Assembly (NCBI GenBank): GCA_038240075.1
Contig: JBBSEC010000001.1
Span: 62,001-126,000, forward strand
Direction: 5' to 3'
Source: DATBAK01 sp038240075
Lineage (GTDB): Bacteria; Actinomycetota; Acidimicrobiia; IMCC26256; PALSA-610
DNA length: 64,000 bases
The position numbers and the translations under genes are program-made. Under the pieces are notes generated by a model. The model did no database searches and was not told where the DNA came from. It saw only the letters and a program-made list of their open reading frames with translations. Positions 24,263 to 31,567 of this stretch are shown here, in pieces; position 1 is the stretch's first letter; each line of letters begins with the position of its first letter.

Positions 24263-25759
24263 ATGCGCCGGGGCGGGTTGATCGTGGCGGTGGCCGTGGC
24301 GGTGCTCGCGGCCGCCTGCTCTTCGTCGAAGCACGCGGCGAAACCGCGCGCGCCCGCGACGACCACGACGATCGCGACGCCCGCGAACATCGTGGTTGCG
24401 CGCGTCGCGGCCGCGCCGGCGCAGACCATCGAGGGATTCGGCGCGTCGGGGGCATGGTGGCCGATCGACCTCGCGAAGTTTCCGGCGAGTGCGCAGAAGC
24501 TCGTCGCCCAGATGCTGTTCTCGCCCCAGGGCATCGCGCTCTCGGGCTACCGGTACAACATCGGAGGCGGCGGGGTCGGTGTGCACACCGCCGACCGGGC
24601 GCCGAAGCAGGTTGCCGACGACACTGCGGGGCTCACGTTCGTGCGCGCCGCGAGTGCCGCGCACGTTCCCCTTCTCACCGGCTTCGTCAACGGTGCGCCT
24701 CCGCAGTTCACGACGAACGGCAAGGCCTGCGGCGGCAACCTGAAGGTCGGCAGCGAGGCTGCCTACGCGGGCTACCTCGCCGGAGTCGTCGCCCGACTCC
24801 ACACCGACGACCACATCACGCTGTCGTACGTGAGCCCGATGAACGAGCCCGACAACAGCTTCGGCGACTGCGGGCAAGAAGGCATGCAGGTTCCGGTCGC
24901 GCAGCGGGCGCTCGTCATCCGTGACCTCGGCGCCGCGCTCGCGCAGCAGGCTCCGTACGCCAAGGTCGTCGCCGACGAGACGACTGCCGACACGCTCTTG
25001 GCCAACGAGGCGCCGGTGTGGTTGGCCGCGCCCGGCACGGCTCAGTACGTCGCCGCCATCGCGCACCACACCTACGACTTCCCCACCGATCCGTTGCGCC
25101 GGCTGCTGCCTCCGCTCGCCACTCGCTACGCGAAGCCGACGTGGATGACCGAGATCTGCTGCTACAAGGGATCGGGCGGGGTCGCGTCGAGCTTCGGTGC
25201 GCAGTACGACCCGACGATGACGCAGGGCCTGTGGCTCGCCGACCAGATCGACTCCGACTTCACGGTCGCGGGCGACAGTGCGTGGTACTGGTGGACCGCG
25301 CTGTCGTCGGTGATCGGCTGCGACCCGAAAGCCGACCCGGCGTGCGTGACGCGCCTCAACACCAAGGGCTTCAACGACGGCTTGCTCTACTACGACCCTG
25401 CGTTCGCAACCGATGGCGTCACCAAGATCTTCACGACGAAACGGTTCTATGTGCTGGGACAGTTCAGCCGGTACGTGCGGCCGGGCGCGGTCCGTCACGA
25501 CGTGACTGGCGCGCCGCCCGGCGTGCACGTCATGGCGTTCCAACACGGCAAGCGCTGGACAGTGGTCGCGTGGAACGAGGGTGACTCGCTCGAGGCGGTG
25601 GGGCTCGCGATTCCCGGTTCGCCGACGACGACCACAGCCGCCGTCTCGACCTCGGCGAACCGCGCGCTCTCGCCGGCCGCGGCACCCGGCCGCACGGCGA
25701 ACGGTACGTGGATCGCCATCATCTCGCCGAGCACGATCGTGACCTACACGTTCGGATGA
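24263..25759 (+). CDS. GH30-like glycoside hydrolase lipoprotein
   Basis: 498 residues. Lipoprotein signal with Cys19 after VAVLAAA, then a Thr/Pro-rich linker. The catalytic domain begins QTIEGFGASGAWWPIDLAKF and carries the acid/base Glu195 in SPMNEPDNS and the probable nucleophile Glu297 in WMTEICCYKG, the clan GH-A arrangement of GH30 beta-glycosidases. It is exported and lipid-anchored, probably cleaving a beta-linked polysaccharide; the substrate is unknown. The C-terminal ~100 residues look like a beta-sandwich appendage (TTTTAAVST linker, YTFG end). Confidence 0.85.
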   Translation: MRRGGLIVAVAVAVLAAACSSSKHAAKPRAPATTTTIATPANIVVARVAAAPAQTIEGFGASGAWWPIDLAKFPASAQKLVAQMLFSPQGIALSGYRYNIGGGGVGVHTADRAPKQVADDTAGLTFVRAASAAHVPLLTGFVNGAPPQFTTNGKACGGNLKVGSEAAYAGYLAGVVARLHTDDHITLSYVSPMNEPDNSFGDCGQEGMQVPVAQRALVIRDLGAALAQQAPYAKVVADETTADTLLANEAPVWLAAPGTAQYVAAIAHHTYDFPTDPLRRLLPPLATRYAKPTWMTEICCYKGSGGVASSFGAQYDPTMTQGLWLADQIDSDFTVAGDSAWYWWTALSSVIGCDPKADPACVTRLNTKGFNDGLLYYDPAFATDGVTKIFTTKRFYVLGQFSRYVRPGAVRHDVTGAPPGVHVMAFQHGKRWTVVAWNEGDSLEAVGLAIPGSPTTTTAAVSTSANRALSPAAAPGRTANGTWIAIISPSTIVTYTFG

Positions 25760-26199
25760 TCGTGCGCGCGGTCTTGCCGAACGCGACCGGCTTGGGCACG
25801 GCGGCACCGCTCGCGGCCGCGCTCCTGGTCGCCTTCGACGTCGAGCTGGTCGTGATCGGCGGGTGTGCACTGGTGTTGCGCGAGGTCGCGGATCACTGCG
25901 GCGATCTCGACATCGTTCCCGAGCCGAGCAAGGCCAATCTCTCCCGGCTGTGCACGGCGCTTGCTGACCTGGGGGCGTCGCGTCTCACACCGCGGACCGT
26001 CGGTGAGCGTCCGGTGTCGTCGGTGACGTCGCCGTACGGACGGATCGACGTCATGGTCGCGACGGCGCGGCGGGAGTACCGCGAGCTCCGTCTGCGCTCG
26101 GACCCGATCGGCGTGGCGACGGTGCCGGTTCCGGTCGCGACGGGCGCAGATGCGCTCCGATTGCGAGCAGAGTTCGGAGGGATCGACCATGTTCAGTGA
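25756..26199 (+). CDS. Nucleotidyltransferase-fold protein (MNT/AbiEii-like)
   Basis: 147 residues. ELVVIGGCALVLREVADHCGDLDIVPEPSKANLSRLCTALADLGA matches the start of small nucleotidyltransferase-fold proteins: the GG loop and the Asp-x-Asp metal pair are intact, and SPYGRIDVMVA supplies the third acidic position. Such proteins occur as toxins, antitoxins or orphan modifiers. The ATG overlaps the TGA of the GH30 gene (ATGA). The 3' end overlaps the GyrA-like gene by 11 bp, so the two are probably made together. No function is assigned. Confidence 0.72.
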   Translation: MIVRAVLPNATGLGTAAPLAAALLVAFDVELVVIGGCALVLREVADHCGDLDIVPEPSKANLSRLCTALADLGASRLTPRTVGERPVSSVTSPYGRIDVMVATARREYRELRLRSDPIGVATVPVPVATGADALRLRAEFGGIDHVQ

Positions 26200-27148
26200 A
26201 CGCACCGGGCTCGACGCGGTTGTGCTCGGGACCCTTCACAGCCTCGACGAGCTCGGCGTCTGGCCCGACTCGATGTACAAGAAATCCGCGAGTGTCGTCG
26301 ACCACTTGTATACGACCCGGGGGATACCGCCGAAGTTCGGCTATGACGCGATCTGCGTGACCGCGGCGGCGTGGCTGACACACGTGCGGCTGATCGACCT
26401 CCACGGAAACGGTGGTTCTGCCGACACGCAGGACGAGCCCGCGGCGGCCCGCTACACGGAAGTCCGCCTGGCGCGTTCCGGTGTGTTGGCGCTCGCGTCA
26501 GAACGCGGTGCGCTTCCGCGGCTGCCGATCGGGTTGATCAACGGCGACCTCGCGACCGGCGGCAGCGCGCCACCGTTCGATCCGGGTCGCGTGTTTGAGG
26601 CGGTGCGGTCTGCGGCGGGCCGGACCGCGACGGATGACGCGCTCGCCGCCGCGGTTGGGATGCCCGCGTTCCCGACGGGCTGCGCGGTCACCGGTGACTT
26701 CGCCGCGCTGGCCGAGGGCTCGCTGACGAAACTGCGCGTCAGCACCGACATCGAGATCGAGACCGACGCGCGTGGTACCCGCCTGTTGATCTCGCGCGTT
26801 CCGTACGGTGTCGGCGCGGGCGACGTCGGTGAGGCGATCGCCCGTCGGGTCGACGCGGTTCGGAGCGCGCGCCTGAGCGAGGCGTATCCGGACCTGGAGA
26901 ACGCGCTCGATCTTCCGCTGCGCGATGTCCGCAACGAGTCGGCGGGAGACACCACGCGCGTGGTGTGCGATCTGCTTGCCGGCGCCGACGCCGAGCTCTG
27001 CCGAGACCGGCTGCTCGAAATCTGGCCGGTCACGATCGAGATTCCCGTGCGGCTCCGGGCGCCGCTCGCGGTGCTCGTCCGTGGATTCGTCGACGACGCT
27101 GCGGTGCAGAACGAGGCGCTCGCCGCGCTGCTCCGGGCCATCGACTGA
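26189..27148 (+). CDS. Truncated, divergent GyrA/ParC-like protein
   Basis: 319 residues that align by eye with about half of GyrA. LGTLHSLDELGVWPDSMYKKSASVVDHL matches the GyrA winged-helix segment; IDLHGNGGSADTQDEPAAARYTEVRLA matches its catalytic loop, keeping Arg88-Tyr89 (E. coli Arg121-Tyr122). FPTGCAVTGDFAAL, LLISRVPYGVGAGDVGEAIARRV and LRDVRNES match the tower domain. The HPHGD motif is replaced by RGIPPKFGYD, the N-terminal ~35 residues are missing, and the coiled coil and C-terminal beta-pinwheel are absent. ATG 7 nt after GGAGGG. It cannot be a normal gyrase subunit; function unknown. Confidence 0.75.
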   Translation: MFSERTGLDAVVLGTLHSLDELGVWPDSMYKKSASVVDHLYTTRGIPPKFGYDAICVTAAAWLTHVRLIDLHGNGGSADTQDEPAAARYTEVRLARSGVLALASERGALPRLPIGLINGDLATGGSAPPFDPGRVFEAVRSAAGRTATDDALAAAVGMPAFPTGCAVTGDFAALAEGSLTKLRVSTDIEIETDARGTRLLISRVPYGVGAGDVGEAIARRVDAVRSARLSEAYPDLENALDLPLRDVRNESAGDTTRVVCDLLAGADAELCRDRLLEIWPVTIEIPVRLRAPLAVLVRGFVDDAAVQNEALAALLRAID

Positions 27149-27166
27149 ACGATTCGCGCCCCGCAA

Positions 27167-27186
27167 CCCCTCTATCCGGTGAGGGG
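27167..27186 (+). promoter_or_regulatory. Hairpin that would hide the sigma-factor ribosome-binding site
   Basis: CCCCTC (27167-27172) is complementary to GAGGGG (27181-27186) with an 8-nt loop. The second arm is the Shine-Dalgarno of the GTG at 27190. Folding of the mRNA would therefore occlude initiation. Confidence 0.4.
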
Positions 27187-27189
27187 GCC

Positions 27190-27690
27190 GTGAACAGCTT
27201 CGATCAGTTCTTCCGTGAGCACTACGCGCGGGTCGTCGGCTCGCTGCGGCTTGCCGGCGGCGACGTCGGCGAGGCGGAAGACGCCGCCCAGGAAGCGTTC
27301 GCAAAGGCGATGCTGCGATGGAAGTCGGTGTCGGTGATGGAACGTCCGGCGACGTGGGTGTACGTGGTGGCGATCCGCGAGCTAAGGCGCCGGCGGCCCC
27401 GGCGTGACGAACCCGCCGGTTCCGAGCTCGCTTCGAGCGAAGGTTCGTCGCCCGACCACGCGGGCGCCGTCGCGGCAGAGGCCGATGTCGAACGTGCGCT
27501 CGCCGCGCTGCCGCCCCGCCAGCGCCTCGCGGTGGTGTTGCGGTTCCACGCCGATCTCACGGTGCCCGAAGTGAGCCGCGCGATGCGTTGCTCGGAGGGC
27601 ACGGTGAAGTCGACCTTGCACACCGCGATCGATCGGCTCCGGACCCAGCTCGGCGACTCGGCACTCGAAGGAGTCAACGATGGACGGTGA
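27190..27690 (+). CDS. ECF-type RNA polymerase sigma factor (SigE family-like)
   Basis: 166 residues. Region 2: FDQFFREHYARVVGSLRLAGGDVGEAEDAAQEAFAKAMLRW; region 4: ALAALPPRQRLAVVLRFHADLTVPEVSRAMRCSEGTVKSTLHTAIDRLRTQL, with the helix-turn-helix. The GTG start follows GAGGGGG. The next gene overlaps by 11 bp and encodes a single-pass membrane protein, the usual place of an anti-sigma factor. Confidence 0.92.
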   Translation: MNSFDQFFREHYARVVGSLRLAGGDVGEAEDAAQEAFAKAMLRWKSVSVMERPATWVYVVAIRELRRRRPRRDEPAGSELASSEGSSPDHAGAVAAEADVERALAALPPRQRLAVVLRFHADLTVPEVSRAMRCSEGTVKSTLHTAIDRLRTQLGDSALEGVNDGR

Positions 27691-29470
27691 TCCGCTCCGC
27701 GACGCATTGGAGTCGGCGGCGAGCCGGCTCGACATCGACGTCGATCGCGCGCGCGATCAGATCGACGCGCGGGCGGGGCGCCGGCCCCGGCGCCAGCGCC
27801 AGTTCTCGTCGGCCACGGTGCTGGTTGGTGCGATCGTCGTCATCGCCGTTGTGCTCGCGGTCGCCGGGAAGGGAACGGACTCGTCGGCGCCGAGCGTCAC
27901 GGCGTCGACCGACAGCACCGTGCCGAAGAACGTCGTCTACGGCAGCCTCCCATCGCGCGACAGCGCCGCGATCGCCTACGACGACGAGCGCGGGCAGGTT
28001 GTGCTCTTCGGTGGTTTCGACGGTTCGCACGACCACTCCGACACGTGGCTGTGGGACGGCCACGGATGGCGCCAGGCCCACCCGGCCGTCGTCCCGCCCG
28101 CGCGTGAGCGCGCCGCGATGGCGTACGACCCCACGACGAAGCAGGTCGTGCTGTTCGGCGGCATCGTGCAGCGCTATCACCAGACGACGCTCGCACTCGA
28201 CGACATGTGGACGTGGGACGGCACAACGTGGACCGCGCGCCATCCCGTCCACGAGCCGCCGTGGAGCAACGGGCTCGCGATGAGCTACGACCCGCGTTCG
28301 CAGTCGGTGCTGCTGCTCACGTTGCCGTCGAACCACCCGAACCTCGATCTCACGCCCGACAGCGTCGGCTCCCGCGGTGACACACCATTCGGAACGTGGC
28401 AGTGGAACGGCTCCGACTGGCGTGAGCTGCCGACCCCATCGGCGCCGCTGTTCGCGAAGGGCGCGGTGTTCCACGGCGACCCGCGTCTGACACCGCTGCC
28501 GCACGGCGCCGGACTGCTGCTCTATTCGTGGTCGGTGTACCGGGGTTCTTGCCCCGCCGGGGGACAGCAGTGCGGTGGTCCACCGGATCCGACCGGGACG
28601 CTCGACGCGCAGACGTGGACGTGGGACGGAACCCACTGGACGAAGCAACAGCCGAGCCGAGCGCCCGTCGACGGGCAACTGGTCGCGACGCCCGGCACCG
28701 ACGCCGCGCCGACCATCTTCTCGGCGAGAGCCGCGACGTGGACGTGGACCGGGTCGGACTGGAAGCAGGCCGCGGGTCACGGCACGGGACCGTCGATGCA
28801 AGGCTCGTCGGCGTACGACGTTCCCGGTTTCGCGGTCTACGACGTGGCCGACCGCGAGGTCGTTGCGTACATCCCGCGCATCCCGAGCGACGGCGTGCTC
28901 GACGACACCTGGACCTGGGACGGATCGTGGAAGGAGCGGATCCACTCCGTCCTGCCCGTCACGACCACCACCACCGCCGCATCAACGACGACGACGACCG
29001 CGCCACCACTCGGGTCGTGCACGTCGGCGCAGCTGCACCTCAGGCTCACGCGTGAGCTGCAGTCGGTGATGCAGCAACCCGCGGCCTTCTTCAGCCTGAC
29101 CAATCTTTCGGTGACGCCGTGCACGATCGACGGCTATCCGACGCTCACACTCTTCGATGCGTCGGGGCGCTCGATCCCTGCCGACATCCGCCACGACCGC
29201 GCGTACCAGATCAACGATCCGGGTTCGCGCCGCGTGGTCGTGCAATCCGGCGGAACGGTGTACTTCGGCTTCGGATGGACCGACGCCAACCAGGCCGACA
29301 ACGGCTCCACGAAGGGCTGCGTCACGATCGCGCGCGTCGGCGTTCTCGTTCCCGGCAGCCACACCGCGCTGACCGCCGCCGCGCACCTCAACTCGGTGTT
29401 CTGCCCGACCTACGGTGCCGTCACCGCGATCGCTCCGCGCAACGCCTTCACCGGGGTGTATCCCCCGTAG
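27680..29470 (+). CDS. Membrane protein with Kelch-type repeats and C-terminal DUF4232-like domain (candidate anti-sigma/sensor)
   Basis: 596 residues. The N-terminal ~40 cytoplasmic residues (DPLRDALESAASRLDIDVDRARDQIDARAGRRPRR) are followed by a transmembrane helix at about 45-63. The outside region has Kelch-like repeats such as AIAYDDERGQVVLFGGFDG...DTWLWDGHGWRQ, then a Thr-rich linker and a domain CTSAQLHLRL...FFSLTNLSVTPCTIDGYPTLTLFDASG resembling DUF4232. Position and overlap with the sigma gene suggest it binds the sigma factor through its short cytoplasmic tail, but no zinc-binding anti-sigma motif is present. Role inferred. Confidence 0.75.
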   Translation: MDGDPLRDALESAASRLDIDVDRARDQIDARAGRRPRRQRQFSSATVLVGAIVVIAVVLAVAGKGTDSSAPSVTASTDSTVPKNVVYGSLPSRDSAAIAYDDERGQVVLFGGFDGSHDHSDTWLWDGHGWRQAHPAVVPPARERAAMAYDPTTKQVVLFGGIVQRYHQTTLALDDMWTWDGTTWTARHPVHEPPWSNGLAMSYDPRSQSVLLLTLPSNHPNLDLTPDSVGSRGDTPFGTWQWNGSDWRELPTPSAPLFAKGAVFHGDPRLTPLPHGAGLLLYSWSVYRGSCPAGGQQCGGPPDPTGTLDAQTWTWDGTHWTKQQPSRAPVDGQLVATPGTDAAPTIFSARAATWTWTGSDWKQAAGHGTGPSMQGSSAYDVPGFAVYDVADREVVAYIPRIPSDGVLDDTWTWDGSWKERIHSVLPVTTTTTAASTTTTTAPPLGSCTSAQLHLRLTRELQSVMQQPAAFFSLTNLSVTPCTIDGYPTLTLFDASGRSIPADIRHDRAYQINDPGSRRVVVQSGGTVYFGFGWTDANQADNGSTKGCVTIARVGVLVPGSHTALTAAAHLNSVFCPTYGAVTAIAPRNAFTGVYPP

Positions 29471-29484
29471 CGAACACAGCGCAT

Positions 29485-29543
29485 GCGCCGAAGTGTCGCC
29501 GAAATTCCCCCTCCACGCGTGGTTTTGGGCGACACTTCGGCGC
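29485..29543. repeat. Large intergenic inverted repeat (16-bp arms)
   Basis: GCGCCGAAGTGTCGCC (29485-29500) and its exact complement GGCGACACTTCGGCGC (29528-29543) flank a 27-nt loop that itself holds the 10-bp palindrome CCACGCGTGG (29513-29522). It lies after the Kelch gene and before padR. It may act as a terminator or be a palindromic repeat element. Confidence 0.8.
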
Positions 29544-29560
29544 GGACTCCTTGATAACGG

Positions 29561-29583
29561 ACTACTCCGTGACATAGAGTAGT
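29561..29583 (+). promoter_or_regulatory. padR promoter with operator-like inverted repeat
   Basis: TAGAGT (29575-29580) ends 7 nt before the padR ATG and is the -10 of a probable leaderless mRNA. Overlapping it, ACTACTC (29561-29567) and GAGTAGT (29577-29583) form a 7-9-7 inverted repeat, a plausible PadR autorepression site. Confidence 0.55.
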
Positions 29584-29587
29584 GGTC

Positions 29588-29917
29588 ATGCAGCAATCGG
29601 AGCTGCTCAAGGGTGCGCTCGATCTCGCGGTGTTGGCGTCGGTCGGGCGGGGCGAGTCGTACGGCTACGAGGTCTTGCAACGTCTCGCGGCCGCCGGCCT
29701 GGAGGGCGTCGGGGATGCATCGGTGTACGGGTCGCTGAAACGACTCGAGTCGCAGGGGTATCTGGAGTCGCGGTTGGAGGCGTCGCCGCAGGGCCCGGCG
29801 CGCCGCTACTACTCGCGCACCGCCGAGGGCCGCACTTGGTTCCGCCAGGCGGGAACCGCGTGGCGAAAGTTCGCGACCGCGATCGACGCCGTGCTCGAAG
29901 AAGGACGGCGAGCGTGA
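29588..29917 (+). CDS. PadR family transcriptional regulator
   Basis: 109 residues. Typical PadR winged helix: SELLKGALDLAVLASVGRGESYGYEVLQRLAAAGL, SVYGSLKRLESQGYLESRLEASPQGPARRYYSRTAEGR, followed by a short C-terminal helix. Subfamily 1 PadR proteins repress adjacent membrane-protein genes. The ATG at 29588 is chosen over a GTG 6 bp earlier on leaderless spacing. The stop overlaps the GTG of the next, interrupted gene (GTGA). Confidence 0.93.
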   Translation: MQQSELLKGALDLAVLASVGRGESYGYEVLQRLAAAGLEGVGDASVYGSLKRLESQGYLESRLEASPQGPARRYYSRTAEGRTWFRQAGTAWRKFATAIDAVLEEGRRA

Positions 29918-30726
29918 GGAGCGTCGACACCTACGTCCGTGCCCTCGACGCCGAGCTTTGAGACCAGCCGCGCCGGGTCCGGCGCGCCGAAGTCGTCGGT
30001 CTCCGTGGGCACCTCGAAGAGCTTCCGCCCGGCGCGCTCGATCAGCTCGAACCACCCGACGTCTACGCGCACGAGTACCGCGCGCATCGCGATCTTCGCA
30101 CCCGACGTGTGATCGGGGCGTTGCGGCGGACATCGATCGTCGCCCGGATCGCGATCGTCGTGGCCGTCGTCGCCCTCGTCGCGGCCGTGACCGTCCCGCC
30201 CTGGGTCGCGCACTATCAACCGGTGAACGTGAACGTGATGTTCAGCTCGACGGGTTCGGTGCCGCAACGGACCGAGGTGAACGACACCGTCTTGTCGTAC
30301 CGCGACAACGCGCGCATCGTGCTGGGCATGAGCGTCCGCAACTCCGGGCCTTTCGACGCGACACTCACCGGCTACGACGACGGTCCCGACGCGGGAGTGC
30401 TGAAGTTCGTCGCGATTCGTACGTCGAGCCCGGCGCGCTGCTGCACGTGGCAGACCGGGCGCCCGGCCCACTTCCCGTTGCGGATCGCGGCGGGCACGAC
30501 GATCGGGCTCTCGATCGAGCTCCGGATGACGAACTGTGAGGACTACGGCAATGTCGGTGACGTGGGCGGTGGCAGCGTCGGCTACACCGAGCTCCGTTTT
30601 CCGATGAAGACGCTCGGCGTCCATCACGTCGTCGCGGCCCCGCTCGCGAGCTCGGAGCAGATCTACATCGAGATGCCCGGGCCGCTGACGCGGTACTGCC
30701 CGCGCAACCGGACGAGCCAGCCGTAG
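29914..30726 (+). pseudogene. PadR-partner membrane protein interrupted by an in-frame TGA
   Basis: From the GTG at 29914, coupled to padR, the frame reads MRSVDTYVRALDAEL, then TGA (29959-29961), then continues open as DQPRRVRRAEVVGLRGHLEELPPGALDQLE and on to 30726. The joined N-terminus looks like the HAAS domain that usually follows PadR genes, so TGA most likely replaced CGA (Arg). Downstream come a transmembrane helix (ARIAIVVAVVALVAAVTV) and a ~170-residue extracellular domain of unknown type. A shorter protein could restart at GTG 30109. Readthrough or a sequencing error are alternatives. Confidence 0.7.
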
Positions 30727-30733
30727 ATCCGAG

Positions 30734-31525
30734 CTAGGCGACGAGCTCGCCGCGCATGACGGTGATCGCGTTGCCGCCGAGGATGACACGGTCGCCGACG
30801 ACGCGCGTGTGCACTAAGCCGCCGCGGCGCGAGGCCTGGTAGCCGGTCAGCTCGGTGCGACCGAACCGTTCGGCCCAGAACGGTGCGAGCGCGCAGTGCG
30901 ACGAACCGGTGACGGGATCCTCGTCGACACCCGAGCCCGGCGCGAAGAAACGCGAGACGAAGTCGGCGTCGTCGCGCGTCGTCGGCGCGGTGACGATCAC
31001 GCCGCGGGCCGGCAGCTCACCCAGACCAATGTGCTTGGGCGCGAGGCCGACGACTTCGGCTTCGTCGGCCACCTCGACCATGAAGTCGAACTCGTTGCGG
31101 TAGACGCCGATGGCGCGCTCGACGCCGAGGGCTTCGAGGAGCCCCGGCGGCGCTTCGGCCGGCTCCACCAACTTCTCCGGGAAGTCGAGCTCGATGAGGT
31201 CATCGACGCGTGAAGCGAACAGCGATCCGCTGAGCGTCTCAAAGCGGGCCGGCGCGCCGTCGGCCAACCGGCCGGTCTCCCAGAGTGCGTGCGCGGACGC
31301 AAGCGTCGCGTGCCCGCAGAGCGCAACCTCGACGCTGGGCGTGAACCAGCGCAACGACCACGCGTCGCTGAGCGGCAGCAGGAATGCGGTCTCCGAGAGG
31401 TTCATCTCCGCACCGACCGACTGCATCCACGCGTCGTCGCGCTCACGGTCGAGGAAACACACGGCGGCCGCGTTGCCGGCGAACGCCTCCGAGGTGAACG
31501 CGTCGATCTGCAGCAGCGGAAGCAC
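30734..31525 (-). CDS. PhzF family isomerase-like protein
   Basis: 263 residues. IDAFTSEAFAGNAAAVCFL, the conserved Glu in NLSETAFLLP, CGHATLASAHAL and GVDEDPVTGSSHCALAPFWAE are PhzF/diaminopimelate-epimerase-fold signatures. No phenazine genes are nearby, so this is a generic family member of unknown substrate. GTG start, leaderless. Confidence 0.88.
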   Translation of the reverse strand: MLPLLQIDAFTSEAFAGNAAAVCFLDRERDDAWMQSVGAEMNLSETAFLLPLSDAWSLRWFTPSVEVALCGHATLASAHALWETGRLADGAPARFETLSGSLFASRVDDLIELDFPEKLVEPAEAPPGLLEALGVERAIGVYRNEFDFMVEVADEAEVVGLAPKHIGLGELPARGVIVTAPTTRDDADFVSRFFAPGSGVDEDPVTGSSHCALAPFWAERFGRTELTGYQASRRGGLVHTRVVGDRVILGGNAITVMRGELVA

Positions 31526-31532
31526 GGCGACG

Positions 31533-31538
31533 AAACTA
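31533..31538 (-). promoter_or_regulatory. -10 hexamer TAGTTT, leaderless phzF-like start
   Basis: Minus-strand TAGTTT (31538-31533) ends 7 nt before the GTG at 31525; no Shine-Dalgarno. Confidence 0.55.
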
Positions 31539-31567
31539 GTGGCACGGTCGCCGCGGCGACGCCGGGT

